Positions 18,408 to 27,406 of a stretch of 64,000 nt of DNA are shown here, piece after piece. Source of the DNA: an uncultured Paracoccaceae bacterium (GTDB taxonomy: Bacteria; Pseudomonadota; Alphaproteobacteria; Rhodobacterales; Rhodobacteraceae); the NCBI GenBank assembly GCA_937864535.1, contig CALMJS010000016.1, positions 186,001 through 250,000 of the forward strand, in the 5' to 3' direction. The notes below the pieces were generated by a model. The model had not been told where the DNA came from, did not search any database, and worked only from the letters and a program-made list of their open reading frames with translations. The translations under genes were made by a program, and so were the position numbers. Each line of letters opens with the position of its first letter. Positions within the stretch are counted from its first letter, which is position 1.

Positions 18408-19074
18408 GATCCTGGAGATTTCCGCCCTGACCAAGGCCTATAACCGGGGGAAACCGAACGAAGTGCAGGTTCTGCGCGGGCTCGATCTGACGGTTCAGGC
18501 GGGCGAGGTCGTCGCGCTGGTTGCCCCGTCCGGAGCGGGCAAATCGACGCTGCTGCATATTGCCGGGCTGCTCGATACAGCGGATGGCGGGCGTATCGCG
18601 ATCTGCGGCGAGGATATGACCGCTGCGCCGGATCGGCGGCGTACGGCGGTGCGGCGCAATCAGGTCGGCTTTGTCTATCAGTTCCACCACCTGCTGCCGG
18701 AATTTTCGGCGCTGGAAAACATCGTCCTGCCGCAACTGGCCAACGGGGTGCCGCAGGCGCAGGCCCGTCGTCGCGCGATGGAATTGTTGGCCAGTGTCGA
18801 TGTGGCGGACCGGGCCGATCACCGGCCTGCCCAACTGTCCGGCGGACAGCAGCAACGGGTCGCGTTCTGCCGTGCGTTGGCGAATGCGCCGCGCCTGTTG
18901 TTGGCGGACGAACCAACGGGCAATCTGGATTCGCAGACCTCTGATGTCGTGTTCTCGGCCCTGATGGGGCTGGTCAGGGGCACAGGGATGGCAGCGGTCG
19001 TGGCGACGCATAACCTCGACCTCGCGGCGCGGATGGACCGTGTGGTGCGCCTGGACCAAGGGCAGGTGGCCTGA
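18400..19074 (+). CDS. lolD: Lipoprotein-releasing system ATP-binding protein LolD
   Basis: The 224-residue ABC ATPase has Walker A APSGAGKST (~43-51), Q-loop region VGFVYQFHHLLPEF, signature LSGGQQQRVAF, Walker B LLLADEPTGNLD and H-loop VATHN. The length and FVYQFHHLLPEF sequence are typical of LolD. It powers release of lipoproteins from the inner membrane. It starts inside the end of the permease gene (8-base overlap), indicating translational coupling. The stop codon lies within a hairpin shared with the convergent CBS gene. Confidence 0.92.
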   Translation: MNKILEISALTKAYNRGKPNEVQVLRGLDLTVQAGEVVALVAPSGAGKSTLLHIAGLLDTADGGRIAICGEDMTAAPDRRRTAVRRNQVGFVYQFHHLLPEFSALENIVLPQLANGVPQAQARRRAMELLASVDVADRADHRPAQLSGGQQQRVAFCRALANAPRLLLADEPTGNLDSQTSDVVFSALMGLVRGTGMAAVVATHNLDLAARMDRVVRLDQGQVA

Positions 19075-19093
19075 CACCCCCGAGGGTCAGGCC
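19068..19093. terminator. Bidirectional hairpin over two convergent stops
   Basis: GGCCTGAC (19068-19075) and GTCAGGCC (19086-19093) form a perfect 8-bp stem that includes both the lolD and the CBS-gene stop codons. T-runs are absent, so its function as a terminator is only likely. Confidence 0.5.
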
Positions 19094-19527
19094 GAGACCG
19101 CCAGATCGAACAGGTTGCCGTCGAAGTTGCGGCGGAATTCTTCGACCACGCGGCGGATCGACACGACGCCAAGGACCTTGCCACCGGCGGTGACGGGCAC
19201 GTGGCGGATGTTCTTTTCGATCATCAGCATGGCAGCCATGCCCAGCGGCACCTTGCGGTCGACCGTAATCGGGTTGGGCGTCATGATTTTCCACACCGGC
19301 ATGCGATAGGGGGCATAGCCATTTTTCGCGACACAGCGCCGGACGACATCCCTTTCGCTCAGAATCCCGACCAGCCGTCCGTCATCCATAACGGCAACCG
19401 CGCCGACGTTTTCTTCGTTCATCAGAATGCTGGCCGCTTTGGCGGTGGCATTGGGCGCAATCCAGACCAACGGGCGGCCCTCAAGGACGGTCTCGACGGA
19501 AACTTGGGTGACTTCACTAAATTTCAC
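19087..19527 (-). CDS. Two-CBS-domain protein
   Basis: 146 residues made of two CBS motifs in tandem: about 18-66 (NATAKAASILMNEENVGAVA, then GILSERDVV) and 77-135 (NPITVDRKVPLGMAAMLMIE, then GVVSIRRVV). Together they make one Bateman module, which in this family binds adenosine nucleotides and regulates partners. There is no partner domain. It starts with GTG at 19527. Function unknown; it lies tail-to-tail with lolD. Confidence 0.82.
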   Translation of the reverse strand: MKFSEVTQVSVETVLEGRPLVWIAPNATAKAASILMNEENVGAVAVMDDGRLVGILSERDVVRRCVAKNGYAPYRMPVWKIMTPNPITVDRKVPLGMAAMLMIEKNIRHVPVTAGGKVLGVVSIRRVVEEFRRNFDGNLFDLAVSA

Positions 19528-19611
19528 GATAAAGCCTATGGGTTGATCGACTGATGCCCCAATAAACGACCGAGGGTTGCAAGATTTTAGCGCGGTCGCG
19601 CGGACCCACGG

Positions 19612-20046
19612 TCAGACCTTTTGCGCGACAAAGACTCCGACGGCCATGATGGCAATTCCTGTTGCCCGTGACAGGGTCAGCGGCGACTGGTTGGCTCCGA
19701 ACAGCCCAAAGTGGTCAATGGTCGCCGCACTGACCAACTGTCCGATCAGCACGAGGAACACCGCATTCCCGACGCCGATTTTCGGCGCGATCCACGTGAT
19801 CGAGAGCACATAGAAGGCGACAAACAGGCCCGCGGCAAACAGATGTTTCGGCGCCGAGGCCAATTTCGCAAAACCCTGCGGTCCGGTCAGTAGCGCCGTC
19901 AGCAGCGCGGCGACAAAGGCGACGACAAAGAGAACCGTCGCGGCGGCGGCGGGCGAGCCGACATAGCGGCCCAAGGCAGCGTTGAGCGCGGCCAAGACCG
20001 GGATGCCGATCCCGGCGGCCAGCATGATGATGACATTTGCGGACAT
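19612..20046 (-). CDS. DUF606/YdcZ-type DMT membrane protein
   Basis: A 144-residue membrane protein with about five hydrophobic helices (LAAGIGIPVLAALNAALGRY at the start) and the motif ATVLFVVAFVAALLTALL. Half-size DMT-superfamily members of this type often work as homodimers or paired genes; only one gene is present here. The transported substrate is unknown. AGGAGGAACC precedes the ATG. Confidence 0.78.
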   Translation of the reverse strand: MSANVIIMLAAGIGIPVLAALNAALGRYVGSPAAAATVLFVVAFVAALLTALLTGPQGFAKLASAPKHLFAAGLFVAFYVLSITWIAPKIGVGNAVFLVLIGQLVSAATIDHFGLFGANQSPLTLSRATGIAIMAVGVFVAQKV

Positions 20047-20088
20047 GGTTCCTCCTGCCGCAGAACCGTAGCCAGCGCCCGCCCCGGG

Positions 20089-20637
20089 TCAAGAGGCCGG
20101 TTCGTCTCGTGCGCAAAGTTGTTGCCGCAGGCGGCGCAGGTCCGCCGCCTCTGTCACAGACAAGTCCAGATCCCATGTCAGCACGCCGCGCATGAAGCGG
20201 GTGACATAGGCGCAGTGATACGCGCTGTCCGAGGGCAGCCATTCCAGCGGGTCGCTGTCGCCCTTGCGCCGGTTTTCGGCGTCGAGCACGGGGATCAGAA
20301 ACCGCGGGTCGGTGGCAAACGCATAGCGTCGTTCATCGTCCCAGGCATCGGCCCCGTGCCGCCACGCCCAGGCCAGCGGGATCAGGTGGTCCACCTCTAT
20401 GTCGGCGGGATCGCGCAGCTCCCGCCCCGAATAGGGGTCGATCCATTTCCCTCGCACGACACTGCAGCCATCCTCTGACCACGTGACGGTCACAGCCGTA
20501 TCACGCAGCAACTGGTGGCGCAGGGTCATGCAGCCCTCGGTTATGGGCCAGCGGTCATAAAATCGGTCACGGTCATACTCCTCTGCCCAAAGGGGCAGGG
20601 CCAAGAGACAGAAAAGGGCACCCAGGATGACTCGCAT
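20089..20637 (-). CDS. Secreted HNH-type nuclease (DUF1524-like)
   Basis: 182 residues from the ATG at 20637. The N-terminus is a signal peptide (MRVILGALFCLLALPLWA, cleavage likely before EEYDRD), so the protein acts outside the cytoplasm. The core EVDHLIPLAWAW followed by a distal NRRKGD motif matches HNH/DUF1524 nucleases. The upstream ribosome site is weak, and the frame stays open further upstream, but only this start gives a signal peptide. Possible roles are nutrient or DNA uptake or a nuclease toxin; not determined. Confidence 0.72.
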   Translation of the reverse strand: MRVILGALFCLLALPLWAEEYDRDRFYDRWPITEGCMTLRHQLLRDTAVTVTWSEDGCSVVRGKWIDPYSGRELRDPADIEVDHLIPLAWAWRHGADAWDDERRYAFATDPRFLIPVLDAENRRKGDSDPLEWLPSDSAYHCAYVTRFMRGVLTWDLDLSVTEAADLRRLRQQLCARDEPAS

Positions 20638-20761
20638 ATTGGGAACAATAGATGAACAAACGATTAACGGCGAGGGGCAATTACAGAGTTGGTTAGCAAA
20701 TCCTGTGGACCTTTCTCCCCGAACGCGGGATGATAGAGAAAATCCGGAAAAGGAGAGCAGG

Positions 20762-21133
20762 ATGAACCGTTTCGTAGTCTTGGGCGCGATGGCGCTGTCG
20801 CTGGCTGGCTGTGTCGACAAGACCGTGGATGGACGCGCCCTGTTTGCCGAGGAATGTTCCGCCTGTCACGGCGATGACGCCAAAGGCGGCGGCGTGCTGG
20901 CCGAGGGTCTGACCCGCCAGCCCCCCGACCTGACCCATATCGCAGCCCGCAACGGCGGCGTGTTCGACATCAACGCCGTCATGAGCCAGATCGACGGCAT
21001 GCACCGCGCCGAAGGCAGCCCGATGCCCGAATTCGGCGCCGGCGACATGGGCCAAATCGTCATGATCGGCCGCACCCCGGTTCCCGCCGAACTCTTGGCG
21101 CTGGCAGGCTATCTGCAGAGCATTCAGGAGTGA
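20762..21133 (+). CDS. Lipoprotein c-type cytochrome
   Basis: 123 residues from the ATG at 20762 (AGGAG just before). The N-terminus ends in the lipobox LSLAGC, so the mature protein is predicted to be lipid-anchored via C18 or nearby. One haem-binding CSACH motif follows (ACHGDDAKGGG context), and a late Met in the GSPMPEFG region could be the axial ligand, as in class I cytochrome c. It is probably a periplasmic electron carrier. Its stop is directly adjacent to the convergent mrr stop with no gap. Confidence 0.82.
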   Translation: MNRFVVLGAMALSLAGCVDKTVDGRALFAEECSACHGDDAKGGGVLAEGLTRQPPDLTHIAARNGGVFDINAVMSQIDGMHRAEGSPMPEFGAGDMGQIVMIGRTPVPAELLALAGYLQSIQE

Positions 21134-22063
21134 TTAGTCGTCACTGAAAAATGCTTCATCAATTGATTTGAGAACAAAACTGTTGGTGACATTCACGCCA
21201 ACGTTGTGTTCGATCATGAGGTTGGCGAGTTGTTGACCGTTGATGAGCACTACCCTGTGCTGTACCCGCAGGATGTAGTCGCGCGCTTCTTTTGAAAAAT
21301 CGGATGTCGTGACGAACACGCCTTTAGTCGCGCTTTCACCAGTCAGCGAGCCGACAAATCTTTGAATATCGGGGCGGGATACCTTGTTTTCGGGACTATA
21401 ACGCTTGGCCTGAATGTAGACTGCGTCGAGGCCCAGTGCGTCTTCGTTGATTATGCCGTCGATCCCCCCGTCGCGGCTAAGGCTCGTAACCTGGGATCGA
21501 TTTAGTCGCCCGGCACCAAAACCCATGGCATTTAGCAGGGAAACAATAAGGTGCTCAAAGCGAGAGGGCGTAACCTGATAGAGTGCTTCCAGAAGTTCCT
21601 CTTCAAGTGACTTTTGATAGATCAGAAAATTGTCTTCGATCTGCTGTTCGGGCGTTAGATCAGAGGTGGGAAAAGGGGAGGGTGAGAATTTTTCGGGATC
21701 GGCTTTGTTTTTTCTACCCTTAGAACCTTCAATCCAACTTGAGAATTGGCCGTAGGGATGAAGCTGTTCATTACTGATCACTTTCCCATTTTCAGCTAAG
21801 AGCTTGCGTCCAATATCAGTGATGACATGGGAGCCCCTCTTTGGCGACGTCAGTGCGCCAGCCTTGCCCAAATAGGTTCTTGCCCAATGGACCCTATCTG
21901 CAAAAACTGTCTTGGTTCCATTAGGGACTAACTCTTCACAGTCTGCATCACTGAGACCAAATTCGGATTTAAGCGCTGGTAGGCAATCCTTAACCGATGT
22001 TTTTCCTTCGCCGAACAATGCCAGAAGTGGACCCATAAACTCTTGATAACTCGGAACTGGCAT
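21134..22063 (-). CDS. mrr: Mrr-type restriction endonuclease (solitary)
   Basis: The 309-residue protein has an N-terminal Mrr_N winged-helix part (DCLPALKSEFGLSDADCEEL) and a C-terminal PD-(D/E)XK-type nuclease from about residue 155: SRFEHLIVSLLNAMGFG, then DGGIDG, then VYIQAKRY, the expected catalytic Asp and Gln-x-Lys. Mrr enzymes cut modified DNA (type IV). The gene is visibly more AT-rich than its neighbours, which suggests transfer. It starts 8 bases after the parE stop (TGA-GTGGGGAA-ATG) and so may be carried on the parE message. No methyltransferase is next to it. Confidence 0.85.
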   Translation of the reverse strand: MPVPSYQEFMGPLLALFGEGKTSVKDCLPALKSEFGLSDADCEELVPNGTKTVFADRVHWARTYLGKAGALTSPKRGSHVITDIGRKLLAENGKVISNEQLHPYGQFSSWIEGSKGRKNKADPEKFSPSPFPTSDLTPEQQIEDNFLIYQKSLEEELLEALYQVTPSRFEHLIVSLLNAMGFGAGRLNRSQVTSLSRDGGIDGIINEDALGLDAVYIQAKRYSPENKVSRPDIQRFVGSLTGESATKGVFVTTSDFSKEARDYILRVQHRVVLINGQQLANLMIEHNVGVNVTNSFVLKSIDEAFFSDD

Positions 22064-22071
22064 TTCCCCAC

Positions 22072-24030
22072 TCACACATCCAACTCTTCCACGAACCTTG
22101 CATTCTCTTGAATGTACTGGAACCGCAGTTCCGGTTTCTTGCCCATCAGGCGTTCGACCAGATCGCCGGTTTCGCCGGGTTCGTCCTCGTCGATGGTGAC
22201 GCGGATCAGTTTGCGGCTCTCGGGGTTCATGGTGGTGTCCTTGAGGTCCTTGGCGTCCATTTCGCCCAGACCCTTGAACCGCTGCACGTCGATCTTGCCT
22301 TTGCCGCCTAGGCCTTTTTTCATCCATTCCTCTTTTTCGGCGTCATTGGCGACATAGAGCCGCCGCGCGCCCTGCGTCAGTCGATAGAGCGGCGGGCAGG
22401 CCAGATAGAGGTGGCCGTGGTCGATCAGCGGCCGCATCTGGGTAAAGAAGAACGTCATCAGCAGCGAGGCGATATGCGCCCCGTCCACGTCGGCGTCGGT
22501 CATGATGATGACCTTGTCATAGCGCAGGTCATCGACGTTGAATTTCGTGCCAAGGCTGACGCCCAAAGCCTGCGCGAGATCGTTGATTTCTTGGTTCTGG
22601 CCCAGTTTCGAGCTGGCCGCACCCAGCACGTTCAGGATCTTGCCGCGCAGGGGCAAGAGGGCCTGGGTTTTGCGGTCGCGGGCCATTTTGGCACTGCCAC
22701 CAGCCGAGTCGCCTTCGACGAGGAAGAGTTCGGTGCCCTCGCGGTTCGAGGCGGAACAATCCACCAGTTTGCCGGGCAGGCGTAGTTTCTTGGTCGCGGT
22801 TTTACGTGCGGTTTCCTTTTCCTGTTTGCGGCGCAGGCGCTCTTCGGCCCGCAGCACAAGGAAATCGAGGATCGATCCGGCGGATTTGGTATCGGCGGCC
22901 AGCCAGTTGTCAAAATGGTCGCGGACCGAGTTTTCGACCCATTTCGCAGCCTCTTCGGTGGACAGTCGGTCCTTGGTCTGGCCGACGAACGAGGGTTCGC
23001 GAATAAAGATCGACAACAGCGCGCAACCGCCGGTCAGCAAGTCTTCACGGGTGATCTGGGCGGATTTCTTGTTGTTGATCCGCTCGCCATAGGCGCGGAT
23101 GCCCTTGAGAACGGCCGCCCAGAACCCGGCCTCATGGGTGCCGCCTTCGGGGGTGGGAACGGTGTTGGTGTAGGAGTGGATGAACCCGTCACGGCTGGGC
23201 GTCCAGTTGATCGCCCATTCGACAGAGCCGGGGATGCCGAATTTCTCTTCAAAGCTGACCTTGCCAGCAAAGGGACGGTCGGAATAGGTCGTCACGCCGG
23301 ACATGACCTCGTTGAGGTAATCCGACAGGCCGTTGGGGAAATGGAAGGTGGCATCGGACGGCGTTTCGCCATCGTCCACAGCCGATTTCCAGCGGATTTC
23401 AACGCCGGAAAACAGATAGGCCTTGGATCGGACCATTTTAAACAGGCGGGCAGGTTTGAGTTTCTGCGAGCCAAAGATATCGGGGTCCGGATGGAATGTG
23501 ACGGTGGTGCCGCGCCGATTGGGGGCCGCGCCGATTTTTTCCACCGGGCCTAGCGGTTTGCCGCGGCTGAAGCGCTGTTCATAGAGCTCTTTGTTGCGGG
23601 CAACCTGTACCACCAGCGAATCCGACAGCGCGTTGACGACCGAAGAGCCCACGCCGTTCAGGCCGCCGGAGGTCGAATAGGCCTTGTTCGAGAACTTGCC
23701 ACCCGCGTGCAGCACGGTCAGGATAATTTCGAGCGCCGACTTGCCGGGGAATTTCGGGTGCGGATCAACCGGCATCCCGCGGCCGTTGTCGCGCACCGAG
23801 ATCGAGTAATCCTCGTGCAGTTCGACCTCGATCCGGTTGGCGTGACCGGCGACCGCCTCGTCCATCGAGTTGTCGAGGATTTCCGCCACCATATGGTGGA
23901 GCGCGCGTTCATCGGTACCACCGATATACATGCCCGGACGTTTGCGGACCGGCTCTAGCCCCTCGAGGACTTCGATCGAAGAGGCGTTATAGTCGGTCGG
24001 CTCGCCGCCGGACAAAAGATCATCGGCCAT
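22072..24030 (-). CDS. parE: DNA topoisomerase IV subunit B
   Basis: The 652-residue type IIA topoisomerase ATPase subunit shows the GHKL ATP site (EILDNSMDEA, DNGRGMP, GGLNGVGSSVVNALS), a transducer domain, and the Toprim metal site (EGDSAGGSAK and DADVDGAHI). The length and lack of the GyrB C-terminal insertion favour ParE over GyrB. It decatenates replicated chromosomes with ParC (not in this window). The ATG is at 24030. Mrr follows after 8 bases. Confidence 0.93.
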   Translation of the reverse strand: MADDLLSGGEPTDYNASSIEVLEGLEPVRKRPGMYIGGTDERALHHMVAEILDNSMDEAVAGHANRIEVELHEDYSISVRDNGRGMPVDPHPKFPGKSALEIILTVLHAGGKFSNKAYSTSGGLNGVGSSVVNALSDSLVVQVARNKELYEQRFSRGKPLGPVEKIGAAPNRRGTTVTFHPDPDIFGSQKLKPARLFKMVRSKAYLFSGVEIRWKSAVDDGETPSDATFHFPNGLSDYLNEVMSGVTTYSDRPFAGKVSFEEKFGIPGSVEWAINWTPSRDGFIHSYTNTVPTPEGGTHEAGFWAAVLKGIRAYGERINNKKSAQITREDLLTGGCALLSIFIREPSFVGQTKDRLSTEEAAKWVENSVRDHFDNWLAADTKSAGSILDFLVLRAEERLRRKQEKETARKTATKKLRLPGKLVDCSASNREGTELFLVEGDSAGGSAKMARDRKTQALLPLRGKILNVLGAASSKLGQNQEINDLAQALGVSLGTKFNVDDLRYDKVIIMTDADVDGAHIASLLMTFFFTQMRPLIDHGHLYLACPPLYRLTQGARRLYVANDAEKEEWMKKGLGGKGKIDVQRFKGLGEMDAKDLKDTTMNPESRKLIRVTIDEDEPGETGDLVERLMGKKPELRFQYIQENARFVEELDV

Positions 24031-24199
24031 TGTATCTGCTCTGATTGGTGGTTGCCCCTATTGTGGCCCAGCCAGCCGCCGAGAGCAATTCCCCGATTGC
24101 GTCGCCGTTCAAGCCTACGACGTAGGCAGGGGTAGAAATTGGGAGAAAATAATCTTATATTCAAAGAGGGGAATTTGCGGTCGAATCTTGCAGCAAAAA

Positions 24200-24706
24200 A
24201 TGTATATACAATTGGGACTTGCGAGTCCGGAGCGACAGCATTTGGTTGCCGATAAGGACGACCTGGATTTGCTGATCTGTCGCTCGGTCGAGGTGCCCGA
24301 TCCGCTGACAGCCGTCGAGGCGTGGACCGTTGCGATGGGCAACGTCAAGGGCGTGGCTGCGGTCTATTTCCGGCTGCGCGACTGGCTGATTACCCGTCTG
24401 GGCGGCAAACCGTTTATCCCCGCCAATGTCGATGCGCCGTCGCCGGAACATTGGGGTGCCCAAGGCAGCGGCCTGGTCGTGACATTTGGGGATGAACGCA
24501 CGCTTCGGGTGAGTTCGCGCGATGCCCTACGTGAGGGTGTCATGGTGTTGACCATGTCACCGTCGAAACGGCGGGCGGTCATCACGATTTCCGTACGCGC
24601 CTACAGCGCAAGGGGACGTTGGGTCGTGCGATTTCTGGGGCCGCTTTTCGCTTGGGTTGTCGCCCACAAGCTGGCCAAATTGCCGGAGCGACTGCACAAA
24701 ACCTGA
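24200..24706 (+). CDS. DUF2867-like protein
   Basis: 168 residues from the ATG at 24200 (a TTG at 24188 is also possible; ribosome sites are weak for both). The sequence RSVEVPDPLTAVEAWTVAMG and later RFLGPLFAWVVAHKLAKLPE resembles the DUF2867 family. There is no signal peptide and one amphipathic C-terminal helix. Function unknown. It lies between parE (divergent) and an epimerase gene on the same strand. Confidence 0.6.
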   Translation: MYIQLGLASPERQHLVADKDDLDLLICRSVEVPDPLTAVEAWTVAMGNVKGVAAVYFRLRDWLITRLGGKPFIPANVDAPSPEHWGAQGSGLVVTFGDERTLRVSSRDALREGVMVLTMSPSKRRAVITISVRAYSARGRWVVRFLGPLFAWVVAHKLAKLPERLHKT

Positions 24707-24765
24707 TCGGCCTGTCTTGCCTTTGGAGCGTAAGCCCATAAATTCGCGGCAAAGAGGAGACAGGC

Positions 24766-25641
24766 ATGCGTATTTTCATGACAGGCGGCAGCGGCAAGGC
24801 CGGCCGGTATACCGTGGATCATCTGATCGCGCTGGGGCATCAGGTCACGAACGCCGATCTGGTGCCGCTCGATCACCCACAGGTGCATAATCTGCGGGTC
24901 GATCTGACGGATGCGGGGCAGGTTCTGAATGCGCTACATGCCTATGCGCATTTTGGCGAACTGGAACCCGGAACCGGCGTGCCGCGATATGACGCGATCG
25001 TGCACTTTGCGGCGGTGCCGCGGATATTGCTGCAACCTGACAATGTGACCTATCAGGCGAACGTGATGTCGACCTACAATGTTCTGGACGCGGCAGCGAA
25101 GTTCGGCATCCGTAAGGTGATCTTTGCCAGTTCAGAGACGATCTATGGCGTCTGTTTTCACGATGGCGAGGTCAAGCCGGCCTACATCCCCGTGGACGAA
25201 GAGCATCCCACTGTGCCGCAGGACAGCTATGCCATGTCCAAGGTCGTGAACGAGGCTACGGCCCGCAGCTTTCAGGCCCGGACGGGGGCGGATATCTACG
25301 GTCTGCGGATCAACAACGTCATTGAGCCGCACGAATATGACCGCGATTTCCCGGCCTATGTCGCTGACCCGTCGCTGCGGCGCCGGAATATCTTTGCCTA
25401 TATCGACGCGCGGGATCTGGCGGTGATGGTCGAACGGTGTTTGGCCACTGATGGTCTGGGCTATCAGGTGTTCAACGTCAGCAATGACGACAGTTCGGTC
25501 GCGGCGAGCACGCAAGAGATCATCGACAGGTTCTATCCGGGCGTGCCGCAAAAGGCTGAGATCAACGAGGCGGGGAGTTTCTATACCTCGGACAAGGCGC
25601 GGCGGATGCTGGGGTTTTCCGCGCCGTCGCGATGGCGATAG
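24766..25641 (+). CDS. NAD-dependent epimerase/dehydratase (extended SDR)
   Basis: The 291-residue extended short-chain dehydrogenase has the NAD site GGSGKAGRYT (7-16) at the N-terminus, a catalytic Ser in ASSETIYG, and Tyr-x3-Lys as SYAMSK near residue 160. The motif resembles UDP-sugar epimerases but the C-terminal part is short. The substrate (sugar nucleotide or other) is unknown. GAGGAGA precedes the ATG. It is followed by a strong hairpin and an interspersed repeat. Confidence 0.8.
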   Translation: MRIFMTGGSGKAGRYTVDHLIALGHQVTNADLVPLDHPQVHNLRVDLTDAGQVLNALHAYAHFGELEPGTGVPRYDAIVHFAAVPRILLQPDNVTYQANVMSTYNVLDAAAKFGIRKVIFASSETIYGVCFHDGEVKPAYIPVDEEHPTVPQDSYAMSKVVNEATARSFQARTGADIYGLRINNVIEPHEYDRDFPAYVADPSLRRRNIFAYIDARDLAVMVERCLATDGLGYQVFNVSNDDSSVAASTQEIIDRFYPGVPQKAEINEAGSFYTSDKARRMLGFSAPSRWR

Positions 25642-25655
25642 CGCCTGCGCGAGGG

Positions 25656-25711
25656 TCGACTTCGCACGGCGAAGTCGATGCCTCCGGCGGAGGTATTTGG
25701 GGAAAGATGAA
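25656..25711. repeat. Hairpins plus interspersed repeat, copy 3
   Basis: TCGACTTCGC-ACG-GCGAAGTCGA (25656-25678), then CCTCCGGCGGAGG, then TATTTGGGGAAAGATGAAAG. It is a copy of the CATCTTTCCCCAAATACCTC element in inverse orientation, placed just past the epimerase stop, where it probably also ends transcription. Confidence 0.65.
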
Positions 25712-25736
25712 AGCGCGGGGCCGAGTCAGCGAGGGC

Positions 25737-26621
25737 CTAGAGCGCGGACATCTGCGCTGCCTGCTGGAGCAGGGCGGTCATCACCGGGGTTTGCGGATCG
25801 CGGTCGGTGGCGATCAGGCCGATGGCGTGGCCACGATGGGTCTGGTTCAGGGGCACCATTTCGAGCGGTTGGCCCGCGCACAGAAAGCGGGCCATCTGTT
25901 CGGGCAGGATCGTCGCCCAAGCGCCGGTTACCGTGTGGGCGATCAGAACCACGGTCGAATTGCTCTCGACCGTCGGGCCGGGGGTCACGCCGGCCTGCGC
26001 CAGCATCTGGTTGATGATGCGGCGGTTCTGCATATCCGGCGTCAGGAGGCAGAGAGCTATGTCCGCGAGGTCGGCCCAATCGAGCGTGCTGCGCTGGGTC
26101 AGGGGACTGCTGCGGTGGCACACCAGCACATAGCGTTCGCGGTACATCGGCACCGAGGTCACACGGCCCAGCGGTTCGTTGTCGAGGTAGGTGAGACCAC
26201 CGTCGATTTCGAGGTTTTCGAGCATGTGCAGGATTTCGCTCGAGGCGCGCGACAGGATCGTCAGGTGGACGCCGGGGTGGGATTTGTGGAACGCGGTGCT
26301 GAGGTCGGCGGCGATGGTCAGGGCTGTCGGGATGACGGCGAGTTTGAGGTTCCCGGACAGGCCCTGTTTGGCGGTGCGCATTTCGTCCTTCATCGTGCGC
26401 ATGTCGCCAACGATGCGCCGCGCCCAGTCCAGAACCCGAGCGCCTTCGGGGGTGAGGCCGCCATAGCGTGAGCCGCGCCAGACCAGTTGCACGCCCAGTT
26501 GCGATTCCAACTGTTTGATGCCCGCCGAGAGCGAAGGCTGCGTTATACCGAGGCTTTCGGCGGCGCGTCCGAAATGCGCCTCTCGCGCCAGCGCAATCAA
26601 CATTTCCAGTTTGTCGATCAT
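25737..26621 (-). CDS. LysR-family transcriptional regulator
   Basis: 294 residues with an N-terminal helix-turn-helix (FGRAAESLGITQPSLSAGIK, residues 17-36), then a periplasmic-binding-like effector domain (GLSGNLKLAVIPTALTIAADL onward). It overlaps the upstream DUF2461 gene by 4 bases (ATGA), so the two are co-expressed. The domain pattern resembles LysR members that respond to sulfur or aromatic metabolites, but the effector is not deducible. Confidence 0.85.
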   Translation of the reverse strand: MIDKLEMLIALAREAHFGRAAESLGITQPSLSAGIKQLESQLGVQLVWRGSRYGGLTPEGARVLDWARRIVGDMRTMKDEMRTAKQGLSGNLKLAVIPTALTIAADLSTAFHKSHPGVHLTILSRASSEILHMLENLEIDGGLTYLDNEPLGRVTSVPMYRERYVLVCHRSSPLTQRSTLDWADLADIALCLLTPDMQNRRIINQMLAQAGVTPGPTVESNSTVVLIAHTVTGAWATILPEQMARFLCAGQPLEMVPLNQTHRGHAIGLIATDRDPQTPVMTALLQQAAQMSAL

Positions 26622-27271
26622 GCGCAGGACACGGAAATCATCAGGTCGATCAGGGGGCGAAACTGCGTCAGGGCCGCAAAGACCGCATCGGGGATCGTCT
26701 GATCGGGGGGGAGGGTGACATCGCGGGTGGCGATAACGGATTTCATTCGCAGCAGCCGCCCGCCGGGGTGATCGGGGGCGTAGCCGCGCGGGACCCGCAG
26801 GAGATCCGGTTCAAAGAACACAAAGCCCGACTGTTCGACCTGCTCTACGATTTTCATCACGCGCGGACCGTCGAGATCGACGAATTTGCGCCAATCCTCC
26901 AGCACAGGTTTGCCGAGCCCCATAATGCCGCCGCCGACGCGCACGCGGGTGGGTTCAATGCCGAAGAACAGCGCAACGGGGTCGCGTCCGCCCTGCACCT
27001 GCCAGCGCATATGCAGATGTTCCTTGTAGGGGGTCTTGTCCTTGGAGAACCGTGTGTCGCGGTAGGGGCGGAATAGTTTGGGAGTGACCTCTTCGCCGAG
27101 CAGATCGGCAAACCGCGGGGTCAGCGTAGTCAGGATGGCGTCGGCGCCGGGTTTGATCACGCTGTCGTAGGTGCCGCGGTTGGCCTGCCACCAGTCTCGG
27201 TCATTGTTTCGGGACAATTGGCCAAAAAAGTCCTGCGCGGTGACGAGAAAAGTATGATCAAGCACGGTCAT
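26618..27271 (-). CDS. DUF2461 (TIGR02453) family protein
   Basis: 217 residues matching the DUF2461 family: FFGQLSRNNDRDWWQANR near the start, FRPYRDTRFSKDKTPYKEH in the middle, then FFGIEPTRVRVGGGIMG and MKSVIATRDVTLP toward the end. Biochemical function unknown. There are no membrane segments. It is co-directional with the LysR gene, which starts within its stop (ATGA overlap). The MATE exporter is divergent. Confidence 0.78.
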   Translation of the reverse strand: MTVLDHTFLVTAQDFFGQLSRNNDRDWWQANRGTYDSVIKPGADAILTTLTPRFADLLGEEVTPKLFRPYRDTRFSKDKTPYKEHLHMRWQVQGGRDPVALFFGIEPTRVRVGGGIMGLGKPVLEDWRKFVDLDGPRVMKIVEQVEQSGFVFFEPDLLRVPRGYAPDHPGGRLLRMKSVIATRDVTLPPDQTIPDAVFAALTQFRPLIDLMISVSCA

Positions 27272-27406
27272 GGCGGTTCCAGCCTCTGGGTTAGACCTTG
27301 TTTAGCGGTCTGGCGCAGGAATGCCACCAAAATGCACAGAGCCCTGCGCGTCCGCGTGGTTTTGATCATATTGACGCCTGTTGGAGGCAGGCGTAGGCCT
27401 GATGTC

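Noticed and set aside
24188-24199. TTG start for the DUF2867-like gene
   Set aside because: ATG at 24200 follows in frame and is preferred; neither has a clear SD.
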